Shown: positions 1 to 9,800 of the stretch, in pieces
Position numbering within the stretch: the stretch's first letter is position 1
Layout of the letters: every line of letters starts with the position of its first letter
Source of the DNA: Smittium mucronatum
Lineage: Eukaryota > Kickxellomycota > Harpellomycetes > Harpellales > Legeriomycetaceae
Length of the DNA stretch: 14,176 bases
Reading direction: 5' to 3'
NCBI GenBank assembly: GCA_001953115.1
Contig: LSSL01001004.1
Location: forward strand, 9,763 to 23,938
Program-made: the position numbers and the translations under genes
Notes under the pieces: model-generated
What the model was told of the DNA's origin: nothing
What the model saw: the letters and a program-made list of their open reading frames with translations, nothing else
The model's database searches: none

Positions 1-1111
1 CTAGTCAAAAATGGATAAAATAATATTTAAAATTTTCAATTTAATTAAAGATTCTGGGGAAATACCAATTAATATGGACACTAGTATAATAGTGCCGCTA
101 AATAAAAAGCGTGATATGAAGGATCCCGATAATATCTGGGAATTTTATTGATTCCAACCCTTTCGAAGCTATTATCCAAAACATTAGCTACCAAATTGGC
201 ACAAATCGATAAAAAATACGAGATATTAGTCAAATAACAAGCCAGATATCGAAATTTTGAGGAGTGCACCGCTCAAGCGACCACCGTATACGATATTTTG
301 CGGCAAAGAGAAATTAAAAATAAAAAAACCTTCATATGCTATATTGACTAAAGCAAAGCCTACGACCGAGTGTCCCACAATCGCTGCTATATAAAATGAG
401 GGCCATTGGATTGAAGGGAAGTTACTGAACACTATCTGGGGTCTGTATAGATCCCATAAAATATCTCTTTAGATTGAAGATTATGTATCCAAGCCAACTG
501 AAAAACTGTGTGGATTGCTACAAGGCTGAACAGAATGACCTTTTTTTTTATTTTTACATTAGAGATATGATCAAAAAATAAATAAATAGCGTTTAAGTCC
601 CTGGAATCATATCTAAGATACCTGAAATGATATTTTCTGATGATGCCATTCTATGACCCAAATCCATGACCGATATGCACTTAGAATTAAATAAAATATA
701 GAATAATCGAGCACATGTGAAATAACTGTGAATATATCCAAATTCGGTGTAAATAATTTCATCGGTTCAAGATAGTATAATCTGATTTTAAAAGACCAAA
801 AAATGCTTAATACAGATCGATTACATATTTGGAAGACATAATGAAAATAAATGGGAAATTTCTGGGACTATCAAAAACACGAGAGCTAAGGCCAAAAAGG
901 AATCACATGCCTCAGATATATTTCTTAAGCGGTCTGAAGTACCTATTTTTTTATCAAAAAATTTCATAAATTTGACTCTGATTCCTATTAGCTATTAATG
1001 AGGTGAAAATTTTTGTATTAGCGATGCCAGAGTCAAAACAAACCAAGCCAAAATTTTCGTAGCTTTCTGAATTTTTTCCAATTGGTTAATCCCGCCGCCA
1101 TGGAACGAGTG
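1..1111 (+). mobile_element. Decayed LINE (non-LTR) retrotransposon reverse transcriptase, 5'-truncated by the window edge
   Basis: In life this was the RT domain of a LINE, which copies element RNA into DNA at a nicked target. Reading must hop frames. Frame 2 (11-148) gives SGEIP, IIVPLNKKRD and KDPDN, the usual RT entry block. Frame 1 (151-396) gives PTLSKLLSK, then NFEECTAQATT and motif A CYID-stop-SKAYDRV with the catalytic Asp at 346-348. Frame 3 (384-425) gives LLYKMRAIGLKG. Frame 2 (416-526) gives WGLYRS and IEDYVSKPTE, ending in motif B LCGLLQG followed by a stop where a Cys is normal. Frame 3 (555-653) gives YIRDM and motif C FSDDAIL, with the Asp pair at 639-644. Frame 3 (810-1067) gives the thumb-like stretch IPISY-stop-stop-GENF, and frame 2 continues to 1111. 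Many stops and at least six frame changes make it non-functional. The family is clear from motif order and spacing. A microsporidian-type clade is my recollection, not shown by the sequence. Confidence 0.87.
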
Positions 1112-1209
1112 TGATTTATATTAATAATCAAATACATATTTTTAAAAACCAGTACATCTCGATACTATGATTATTAGTTTGTTAAAATTTAATGACTTTG
1201 ATTTCCTAA

Positions 1210-1386
1210 TTCATTAAGTCACCAATGGTGGGTAGAATGACCACCTGGGTAACCGACGGTGCAAGATATATAAGAAAAATTATTTTTTAAATAATCAAAA
1301 GATGTAAAATGTCACCACAGTCGACACATAGCATGAAAATAATCAGTCGAAATTCCACTAGTAGAATTGGATTGAAAATTTGGTGA
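1210..1386 (+). pseudogene. Probable C-terminal tail of the same LINE remnant
   Basis: Frame 1 is open from 1210 to 1287, has one TAA at 1288-1290, and stays open to the TGA at 1384-1386. It encodes FIKSPM, then TTWVTDGARYIRKI (1240-1281), then a basic stretch rich in Lys, Arg and Ser. A TWV...AR/W..K block followed by basic residues is what I remember at the C-terminal end of LINE polyproteins of the type seen just upstream. It lies 100 bp after the last recognisable RT stretch, on the same strand, so I infer it is the same insertion. The gap 1112-1209 is too eroded to read. No poly-A tail or target-site duplication is identifiable, so the 3' end of the element is not fixed. It could instead be unrelated open sequence. 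Confidence 0.45.
1213..1228 (+). repeat. 16-bp word, copy 1 of 2 (LINE tail)
   Basis: ATTAAGTCACCAATGG occurs here and again at 7519-7534 on the same strand. Six of its sixteen bases are G or C, so it is much less likely to recur by chance in this genome than the common AT-only words. In this copy it reads IKSPM in the frame of the LINE tail. Confidence 0.6.
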
Positions 1387-2676
1387 AATAAAAAGGGTGT
1401 TAATATTTAAAAAAATTACACTAAAATGAAACTTGGCGTCTATGAAATCGGTTAAATGTGAATGTAAACCTTACAGAAATTCTAATGATTACTAAATATG
1501 AAATTTTTAGATCAAAAATTAAAATTAATTCATCCTATTTGCTAAATTGACGAGTTTATAACTGTCTATCCACATCATAATTTTTTTATATATGTGATAG
1601 ATAGCTAAATGTCAATAAAATTCAGTTTATATCAGAAAAATAATATATTTAATTTAATTTAGCTGTATTTAAACAAAAATATGCTTAAGATAATTTAAAA
1701 AACCTTGTGTTAGAGGTGGAGCTTGAAGATATTGTAATTCAGATCCAAGCTGAAAATTTATTTCTTGGTTTTTATGAGGATTAAAAATGATTTATGATTC
1801 GCATCCACAAGAATTAAAACCTTAATTTCCAAAAATAAAATTTTTCACATGCCTCAATTAACCGATGACTTAGTATTATGAGATAAACATAGAAACTATA
1901 GCAAATATGGTGGTGTAGTTTTAATTATTTTTTACGTTTTTATTATTTGAAATATTTACCCGTATAGAAAACAATATTGGAAATTATTAAAACTAAAAAA
2001 AAGTATTTCCGTACATGTAAGAAAAGTGAAATACTCATGCATATTATAACTTTAGATATAATTATAACAGGAAAATTTTAAATTTTTTCTATAAATTTAT
2101 AAATTATAAAATAATAGTTTATTTTTATAATACATTTTTATTATAACCAGTTTCTGTTCGAAAATTGCATCAACTTCTCTGTTTAAAATTAGTGCAAGTT
2201 AATTTTTTTTTATAATATAATTTTATTTTTTGTCATATTTTAATATTTTTATCTATTATAAATTTATTCTATTAGATATTCAAGTTTATTCAGCTATTCC
2301 GATATACGAAATTTTGTTTTTTTTACAATTTAATTATGTTTAGCCTAATTTGATTATATAATATAAATTTAAAAAAATAGAAATTTAACCAATTTATCAC
2401 ATTTAATTTACTATTTCAAAACTTTCAGTTATCTTTGAATGAAATGATTTGATATATAATGGAAAAAAATACACAATATTTCAAGACTTTGACAGTTTTT
2501 ATTTCTTCAGGTATTCTACCTAGCTATTCCAGATTAATACCAAATAAAAACAGTTTTAAATAAAAAATATAGCAATCAATTATTGAAATAATTATAACTC
2601 TACAGAATTATCTCTGTATTTTACCTGTGATTTTATCCCCGCCTAGTCACAGCAAATATTTTTAAGGATTGTTTAA
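1387..2676. other. AT-rich desert with no recognisable gene
   Basis: All six frames are broken every few codons. The stretch is dominated by A and T runs and short TA-rich words, especially 1950-2450. I see no coding frame, RNA gene, or convincing repeat. The first part (1387-1700) may contain eroded 3' untranslated sequence of the LINE, but nothing marks its end. Confidence 0.6.
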
Positions 2677-3129
2677 TTAGGTTCTCAAATTTTACCCAAT
2701 GCCATACATATTGAAAAAGTTATGTTTAACGATCCTGATGGAGACGAAAAAACAAAAGAGAATTATTTTTTTGAGAGTAAAACAGCGAGTGACTTGCTTC
2801 TTTATCATGTTCTTTTCCTGTAGAATCAGAGAATTATCCAGAATTTTTTTAAGTTTCCTATCACAGAATATCAACGACGTAAATTTCTGGCAGTTTTTCC
2901 AAGAAGGTTATAAGATATATAATCCCCCACCAAATAAAACATATTCCTTCAAGTGGATTTAAGAAGGATGGGGCTAAAATCTATGAAATTCTGTAAAAAA
3001 TCTCATGTATTATATATTAAATGAAGTAGTTTGTCCATAATCTCCTCTAGGGTTTTCCAACTTCAGTAGTTAACTAGAAGTCTGATTTTCAGGGTTATTA
3101 CAAGTTTTTATATCTGTAATTGCGTCTCA
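2677..3129 (+). pseudogene. Unidentified decayed coding island, two overlapping + frames
   Basis: Frame 1 runs for 151 codons with only five internal stops (2821, 2911, 2920, 2935, 3022) before a sixth at 3067 and an end at 3130. At this base composition stops should be about twice as frequent. It begins with an acidic, soluble-looking segment (VMFNDPDGDEKTKENYFF) at 2719-2772. Frame 2 overlaps it with an uninterrupted ATG-to-stop reading of 87 codons (2699-2962) ending FQEGYKIYNPPPNKTYSF. Only one of the two can be the ancestral frame, or a frameshift joins them. I recognise no domain, catalytic motif or relative. The composition is slightly richer in GC than both flanks. An 87-codon run can arise by chance about once in a window this size and composition, so this is suggestive only. 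Confidence 0.25.
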
Positions 3130-5495
3130 TGAAACAAAAGTTAGATTAAATGATAAGCATAAGATGAGTGAAATACGTTGAAAGAACCAGAAGATTCTAA
3201 ATAACAAATTTAGATTTATTTTAAAATTCAAAAATTTGATTGATCATTTCAACACCCTCTTAAATTTGTAAAAAATATATTGGCAAAAAAAGCATCAAAT
3301 CGAATGTTTTATGAAGTTTGAAAATTAGTCCTAGATTTCTTAATCATATTCGGTTTGATTCTAAGCCAGAAACACGTTCAAATAATTACCAAAAATAATC
3401 TTGAGCCAATAGCAACAGGAATGGTGAGAGATTTCATGGTCTCTCTTTTTTCCAGTGAAAAAGGATGAAGCATATGGAGATGGGGGAATAAAAATTTTAT
3501 ATCAGTGGTACGATTGAGAATCGATAACGAAAGTTGGGTAATTTTTATTGTAAAAGAGTGATTGAGGTTTCCTCCAATTTTCCAAACACCATAAATACAT
3601 ATTTTGCAAGTAAATGGCAATTTTTATCCCTGAGGTACAGCTTCATTTAAAATTTGCATTTTATCAGTTTTACTTGTCCCTGATTTAGTAGCTTTTTTGG
3701 TTTATATTAAGCCTTTTTACTAACTTTAAAGTTTTTTTTACGTAAAGAACAGAATTTTTGAACACATAAAATAATAGTGCAACTAATAATAATAGCAATA
3801 ATTAGTTTTTTTTGTGAGTTTTTTTTTGATATATATATTAGATTTCTAGAATTTAAAAAGATTAAATTTATTATAATATGATAATATAATAAAGAGACTT
3901 TAAATTAAAGTTTCAAAGATCAGCTTCGATAAGTAATATTTCAAATGGAGTATAAATCTTCCTAATATTGGATTTAGTTCATTTTGATTTTTTTCTACTC
4001 CACGTTTCAGTTTTTGTTGAGTATAAAGGGTTTTATATAGAGATTTTTTCTTATATTTTTGTAAGGCAAAATTTATTAAGGTTTAACCAAAAATACCAAC
4101 AGATATATTATAATTGATTTATTATCTTGGAATAATAATCTCATTTTCTTCTAACACGTTGTAAAGATCCTCTTTTTATATATTTTTCCTGATAGCTCTT
4201 TTCCACTATGAGCTCAATAAAATAAGGAAATTATCGTAATGGAGAACTATTAATGATGTCGCCAATGAATTAAATTTTTTTTCCCCAGTCTTTTCGATAA
4301 AACTCAAGGAAAAAAAAAGAAGCCTTTTACCTATTTGTAAATAAAATTCATATTAATCTATCACTTGTTTATACTTTAATAAAAATGTTTTACTTTTACT
4401 GGTTGCTGGAGATTAATTATCACCCCATTAGAATGTTTAAATGGTACAAAATTATTTATTTACAATAATTAGTTCCAAATAATTCTTATAAATCTTAATG
4501 AAAAGTTTCATTTCGAAATGGAAAAGGGGTTTTCAAAATATTAATGTATTGCTTAAAATTTTTTTTGTTGCTTTTCTTGGATAATTTCAAATTTCTAAAA
4601 ACAAGTGCTTAAACGGGAGATTGTGTTAAAGGTCGGAATTTTTTTCTTGTGCAAAACATTGGATAAAATTTCGTTTAATCTTTAACTAAAAAATAAAAAT
4701 AGATAAGCATTAGAGATTATTTTTAAGAGAAGAAGCTTATCCATTAAAAATTTTCACTTTATAATATGGAAAAATTGTGCTAGTAAGGAATAAAGTTATT
4801 GAAAATTAAAAACATTAATTCAATAATAAATCCTTATTTATTAAATTTATTAAAATTATTTGGGCTAATATGTTTATTCGCTTTAATTATTTTGTTCCTG
4901 TTATAAATTGCTATTGACCTATGATTCAAACTAAAAAAAGGTTGATACTATAAAGATTTTCAAATATTCTAATACAATAGTTTTATTGTGTTTTAACAAC
5001 AGGGGATGGTTTTTAAATGTAACTCAAAATTATCCAATAATCATTACATTAGTAAAATTAATTTTATCTAATTAAATAAGTTCTAAAATTTTATTACAAA
5101 ATATCTGATCTTTAGAAATTTCTCCCATAAAAACTCTCGATTCAATTAAATTTTAATAGTTTTATCAATACATAAATTGAAGTAATTTTCCAAGAGCCAT
5201 AATAAGATTTTTATTAATTAATATAAGGTTCTATTAACTAATTCAAGTACATTTTAAAAAAAATTGTATGCATTAAGAAATTGAATATGTATTTATATAT
5301 ATATTGGGGTTTATTTGAAGGTTAAATCTTATTTCTTAACAGAAAACATATATATTAATCAAATAAGACATTATAAAATAGGGATTTTTATTTTTTATAA
5401 CAATTTTTTTAACGAGTATCACATGTGTAAAAAAAAACAAACTGGGGATTAGAATTTTGACCATTAGCGCTTTTTTAAATTTTCTGGCCAAATCT
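3130..5495. other. AT-rich stretch without a supportable gene
   Basis: The only long open reading is an 80-codon stretch on the minus strand at 3378-3620. It begins with TTG rather than ATG and resembles nothing I know, while the + strand opposite it also reads protein-like in short pieces. The rest is dense in stops in all frames. A TA-dinucleotide tract lies near 5292-5308. I see no hairpin, RNA gene, or promoter-like arrangement worth naming. Confidence 0.5.
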
Positions 5496-5747
5496 TTAAT
5501 AAGGAGTTATTACGATAATTTCTCTAATGTGTATCCTTATAAACACCAGCTCTTACTTCTGAATAAAAAAATGATGCGTTGTCGATATAATTTTGATCCA
5601 CTAAACATTAAAGCTCTTGCCTTTACTTAATTCTGCATCTTATCTTGCAATTTTGTTCCCATAAATAGTTTTTCTGTCCAATAAATGTTTCATTATGTAA
5701 ATTATCTGAGACTGCACATTATTTTTAAACAGACTGAACATCTTCCA
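5496..5747 (-). pseudogene. Weak minus-strand coding-like remnant
   Basis: Reading leftward from 5747, one frame holds 83 codons with three internal stops before a terminal TAA at 5498-5496. The first run of about 32 codons starts WKMFSLFKNN and has an ATG at 5741-5739. The stop density is lower than expected here, but by a margin that chance can produce. There is no recognisable motif, and nearby minus-strand sequence to about 5900 has other short open pieces in different frames. It could be debris of a coding sequence or nothing. Confidence 0.15.
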
Positions 5748-6387
5748 ATTTTAATTCAATATAATAGTAAGTTAATATGATAAATGAAAATATGAGTATG
5801 CTTTGTCTTGCTCAATTGTAAAACCTGTTGGGAAAAGTTCATTGGACGTATATTGTTTATTTATCGTGAAAAATTAAAATGTTAAACTTTCTTACTATTT
5901 ACGTCCTAATATCCCACCATATTTTAGATTTATTACCCTATGCTAAGGATTTGCTTTATTTTTTCATCCAAAATATTTGCAAATATTTGATTTTCGCATT
6001 AAAAGCTCCAAAAAAACTTGCATTTTGCTGATGATTTTTACCAGGTTAATTTTTTTTCCAACACTTTTGAGCACGTTCAACATATGGAAGAAAATAAGAA
6101 TTGAGATCTAAGCAGTCAAAAGATTTAAATTCGGAAGCAATTTAGTGCAAAATATTATATCTATTAGAAAAAAAAGACATTGTAAATATTTCTCCAATTT
6201 AATCAGGATATTTCGCGAAATTTTTTTCAATTTTAGAAAAATTCAGAGTTGCCACAAGTATTGAAATGAGGCAAGTAAACTAATTCCTACCCTAGATAGA
6301 CTTTAAGATGGAAATAATGAGGATTAAATGCAACCATGTCTAAAGAAAGGATTTTGTCAAGAGCACTGATCTCACTGATAAATTTAT

Positions 6388-7395
6388 TTTCGTACTTATT
6401 TCAAATATTTCAAGGAATATCAGAATTTCGCGGAAGTTCCAAAATTACTATTATACAGTTATGTAGTTTGGAATATTCCTTAGTCTTTTAATTTTTACGA
6501 AGATATTTTAACCAGTAATAAAGCTATCAATGTATATGGGTTTTCACATCGAAAACCCATATTAATACTTAATATTCTTAGTCTCGTCAAAAGGTGCCTA
6601 TAATGATCAGAATTTTTTTCATATAAAAGTTGAAGAAATTAAGATTTTTAACCAATACAGAAAAAACTACTCTTAATATAACTCAGGCGATCGGAAACTT
6701 AGGGATGTATATTTATTCTAGAAAAATGAACTTAGAGAATCTCAAAGAAAAATGTAGTGATTTTATAGTAAAAGAATAAAAAATTAAGGCCAATGGAACG
6801 ATTTCAGCAAGAAATCATTATTTTTTTTAGGGAAAATTCAAACTATTTCTAGAGACCTCCTATCCAGAATATTGATGATCCAAAGACTACTGGTAATGAA
6901 GGGTAAATTATTAATTTTATAAAAAAAAAGGAAATGCATGAAAAAATCATAAAATTAGCACCAGAAAACTTTTAATCGTTGATAAAAGGCTTTAAAATAT
7001 GTAATTTTTGATCATTTTGAACAGAGAACCTAGAGATATAAGTGTTCAAAGATTCTATCGATGCCTTTTGGATCATAATTAAAATTAAAAAAAATATTTG
7101 GGGGATTTCAAATCAAAGAAAGTCGATCTAGAAATATTTTTGAAGGAGCTGTTAATAATAATTTACAAAATAAAGCTGCAGGAAATACAGGGGTGAAGCG
7201 TGATTTTATACTTGGAAAATAAAAAAATCATAGCTTGTATCTTAATTTGGGTAAAGATGCTAACCACGGATCTACTCAAAGTATAGAATAACTATGGAGA
7301 AATTGCATAATATGATAGCTCGGCCTAAGCTGACTGCTTAGCTTCAATATTAAATCCTACAACGCACAGTCGAGGCTGTTATATCAAAAAGGTGA
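6388..7395 (+). pseudogene. Decayed coding island of unknown family, frame-shifting
   Basis: A GC-richer block can be followed through changing + frames. Frame 1 covers 6388-6600 with a single stop at 6481 (YFKEYQNFAEVPK, then a segment ending ILSLVKRC). Frame 2 covers 6566-6718, and frame 3 covers 6663-6776 (TLNITQAIGNLG, then KCSDFIVKE). Frame 1 recurs at 6928-6975, and frame 3 runs 7020-7283 with stops only at 7080, 7086 and 7194, including KYLGDFKSKKVDLEIFLK. The reading is lysine- and leucine-rich and could be structural, Gag-like debris, but no motif confirms that. It precedes a protease-like piece at 7396, which would suit a gag-pol order. That order is inference from position. Chance open runs are common at this composition, so confidence is limited. 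Confidence 0.3.
6534..6562. repeat. Perfect 12-bp hairpin with 5-nt loop
   Basis: ATATGGGTTTTC at 6534-6545 is followed by the loop ACATC and then its exact reverse complement at 6551-6562. The six central G:C pairs in each arm pair make this the most stable local hairpin I noticed in the window. It lies inside the decayed frame-1 reading at 6484-6600. It could be a chance palindrome, a trace of a foldback element end, or a structured RNA element. There is no trailing T-run that would make it terminator-like. Confidence 0.75.
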
Positions 7396-7557
7396 TTTTT
7401 GTTAATGAAAATATTCAAAAAAATATACAAGATTTTACCTGTTTGCGTCTCAGTGGAGTATAATACAGGATTATTTCGTAAGTTGGAAACTAAAAATATC
7501 AGCAATCGTAACATATTAATTAAGTCACCAATGGGTGATTTGGAAGCCGAAATACTG
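7396..7557 (+). pseudogene. Possible retropepsin (aspartic protease) fragment of an LTR retroelement
   Basis: Frame 1 is open for 54 codons, with an ATG at 7405, until TAG at 7558-7560. It contains VCVSVEYNTGLFRKLE and, 18 residues further on, NILIKSPMGDLEAEIL. In Ty3/gypsy proteases a beta-strand carries the catalytic Asp-Thr-Gly followed some 25-35 residues later by a strand and turn of the form I-x-x-P-x-G. Here NTG would be a mutated DTG and SPMG the turn. The match is short, the catalytic Asp is absent, and no other Pol domain follows that I can read, so this is a tentative reading. It overlaps in another frame with a GTG-initiated open stretch at 7535-7726. Confidence 0.22.
7519..7534 (+). 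repeat. 16-bp word, copy 2 of 2
   Basis: This is identical to 1213-1228 on the same strand, and it again reads IKSPM in the local open frame. Flanking bases diverge immediately on both sides (C versus A before, T versus G after), so any shared origin is old or the matching segment is very short. Confidence 0.6.
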
Positions 7558-7560
7558 TAG

Positions 7561-7900
7561 CCTTCCCTGGTTTTTGATACATAAAAACAAATTAAAAATT
7601 TTGCTGAGAGAAAACCTCCATCGAATTTCTTACTTTATGGTGGAAATAAGACATATGGTATCTGAGCCTATAACAGATGTCACTACAGAAACCTATTTGG
7701 ATCAAAAAAAAAAGAAGTTATTCTGAACCCGTTTAGCGGGAAATCGGTGGTGCCGAATAATAAGAACTGGTTTTTAACAGCGTGGAAAACACGGGATAAT
7801 AAAAAAGCGCAAGGTGCTAGATAATGAGTAAACGATAAAGAAAAAAAATAAAGTTTCCGCTGAAAAAATTTCATGTAAGGGCGGGTAAAAAATTAAATCA
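7561..7900. other. GC-richer tail of the 6.3-7.9 kb island, unassigned
   Basis: This stretch has clear clusters of C and G compared with its flanks, for example AACCCGTTTAGCGGGAAATC at 7726-7745, which contains a small CCCG/CGGG stem. A 63-codon + stretch at 7535-7726 starts with GTG and contains MVEIRHMVSEPITDVTTET. Another + frame from about 7720 reads LNPFSGKSVVPNNKNW. The minus strand is open at 7683-7874, but without an ATG-led gene I can recognise. It is probably more debris from the same inserted element as 6388-7557. Confidence 0.3.
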
Positions 7901-8354
7901 CAGAGTCTTAGTATAACTTCAATTGATATAATAAATTTTTTGAAGAATGGCAGATTAAAAATAATTGGGAAAGCTCTAAGATATTAAATTATAGATCTTT
8001 ATTTTTAACTTATTTGAAGGCTCAAAATAAATTAAATAAGATCCTATTTTTAAAAATATTCTTGAGTTATAAATAATAAAACCAAATATTTTGATTTTCC
8101 AGAGTACCATATAAATCATATAATCGAAAAAACATAAATTAAAGCATGATAATAGCTACTTTTAAACAGAAAAATAGACTAAAAAACTCTTTTTTGCTAC
8201 TTTTTTTTTTATCAGAATTTATTTCTGTTTTACTAGTTATATTTTTTATTCCATTTGGTTGTAGTAAATTGAAAGAATTTACGATCTTGCATCATAGGTA
8301 ACCAATAGATTAATAATTTTTGTCAAGATTATACACAAGTAGAAGAGAGGAGGC
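7901..8354. other. AT-rich spacer
   Basis: Stops are dense in every frame. A run of ten T at 8201-8210 follows an A/T-rich block. No gene, repeat or RNA is visible. Confidence 0.5.
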
Positions 8355-8779
8355 ATGTATATTGAAAAGGTGATCTATATTAATGGGGAAAAAAAGTACT
8401 ATTTATAACATATTAAGATTTATTATTAATTAAAAAGTGTACCTATACAGTTCCAAGTAGTAGTGGTCACCATATTAACAAAAAAATCAATATTAGCTAT
8501 TTAATTCGAAAAATTAATGATTTAAAGGATAAAATAGATGTCCAAAGAATTATAAAACCGAATAAATATATAATATGAATACTGAACTTACCAGGAGAAA
8601 GCTAAATACCATCTGTAAAAGATCTAGGATAAAAAATATTGAATAAATCCATGGAAATCATACAAAGAAACTATTGAGCAAGTTTTTCGGTAATACAAGG
8701 TTATTCTCTAAAATAACTACCAGATTTCAAGTCGTTCTCTTAAAAGTGCGACTAGGGCGGTACTAGAGGACTTAAATTC
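8355..8779 (+). pseudogene. Weak decayed coding-like stretch
   Basis: An ATG at 8355 opens a short frame-3 reading, MYIEKVIYINGEKKYYL, that stops after 17 codons. Frame 2 is then open for 53 codons (8417-8575) with VPSSSGHHINKK and RKINDLKDKIDVQRIIK. It continues to 8779 with seven stops (8576, 8603, 8630, 8675, 8714, 8741, 8753). The stops are only modestly fewer than expected, and runs of this length are common by chance in such AT-rich DNA. No family is recognised. Confidence 0.17.
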
Positions 8780-9703
8780 TGAATATACATATACAAAATT
8801 TAAAAAATAACAATTTACTCTAATAAGCGCGAAAATAAATTATAGTATGAATGTAAAACACTGATATGTTCGATTCATCTCAAAAGTATATTTCATAAAA
8901 ATTTTAAAGGTTTAAAATAATCTTTACGTTTTTTTTAACACGTCAAACTTCTTCCATGCATATAAAACAGAAAAAATTTAAATTTTAGATTAAATTTATT
9001 GAACTTATAGGCTTTTTTATTTAGAATATATGTTAAAATTTGATAACGCATAATTTTATTATACATCACACATTAATTTAAAGACTACACTGATTTTACT
9101 TGATTATTACATTTGTTTTAATATTTATTACTAACTTTAAAATGTATAAATTTATTTATTATCTTTGGTAAAATTAAGAAAATTGAAATTTTTTTTTATC
9201 AAAATAGCAAACTTTAGTATTAATCAAATTTATCATATTAAAAATAAATTATATGAATATTTAGTAATTTTTGAAGTTAATCAAATATATATTATTTGAA
9301 ATCATATTATTGTGTTTTATTCTTATTATTCGTGTTTTAATTTAACCAATACAGTGATAAAATTTCAAAATTATTTTATTCAAACTTCAATTAGATTATC
9401 TTAAAACTCCTTATATCATAATCGTTTATTTACAGAAAAAATTACATAAGTTTTATCAACATAACAGTATTTAAACAGCCTGGTGATATATCTCTAAGAC
9501 CCAATTGGATATTTTTAAATAAATTAATTAATCATAGATAAAAAAATATTCCAAATAATTTAGTGAATAAAAACACAAAATTTTCATTATATCTTTTTTT
9601 TATTTTTTCTAAACTTTGTATAAATTTTAATAATACAATTCATATTTTTGAATTTTGCTCAAAAAAAATTTTCTTAAATTATGTATTCTTTAATTTAAAA
9701 GGA
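8780..9703. other. AT desert
   Basis: Extremely AT-rich sequence with frequent stops in all frames. A TTCGATTC-containing arm at 8864-8880 resembles a tRNA T-arm but has no matching acceptor stem. Nothing else stands out. Confidence 0.55.
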
Positions 9704-9800
9704 TATTCAGTAAACTTTTTTTATTTATAATTGTCACATTATTCAAATTTTTATTAAATGAAATTGGCTACCAACGATGTTGTGACTTTTTTACTGAATA
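9704..9800. mobile_element. TA-flanked inverted-repeat element, mariner/Tc1-type MITE candidate
   Basis: TATTCAGTAAA at 9704-9714 is the exact reverse complement of TTTACTGAATA at 9790-9800. Read as a transposon, TA dinucleotides at 9704-9705 and 9799-9800 flank ends that both begin TTCAGTAAA. A second, nested pair, GTCACA at 9733-9738 and TGTGAC at 9781-9786, continues the symmetry after unequal spacers (18 bp on the left, 3 on the right). TA target duplication and terminal inverted repeats are the signature of the mariner/Tc1 superfamily. At 93 bp without coding capacity it would be a non-autonomous or internally deleted relic. With one copy in view it could also be a chance palindrome. Confidence 0.4.

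Noticed and set aside
81..432. Two minus-strand open stretches opposite the LINE
   Set aside because: They are shadows of the + strand reverse transcriptase readings, whose motifs are unmistakable.
3378..3620. 80-codon minus-strand open stretch
   Set aside because: The start is TTG, no motif is recognised, and the opposite strand reads equally well in short pieces, so direction cannot be chosen.
8864..8880. tRNA T-arm-like sequence containing TTCGATTC
   Set aside because: One of the five T-stem pairs fails, and no acceptor stem, D-arm or anticodon arm can be placed around it.
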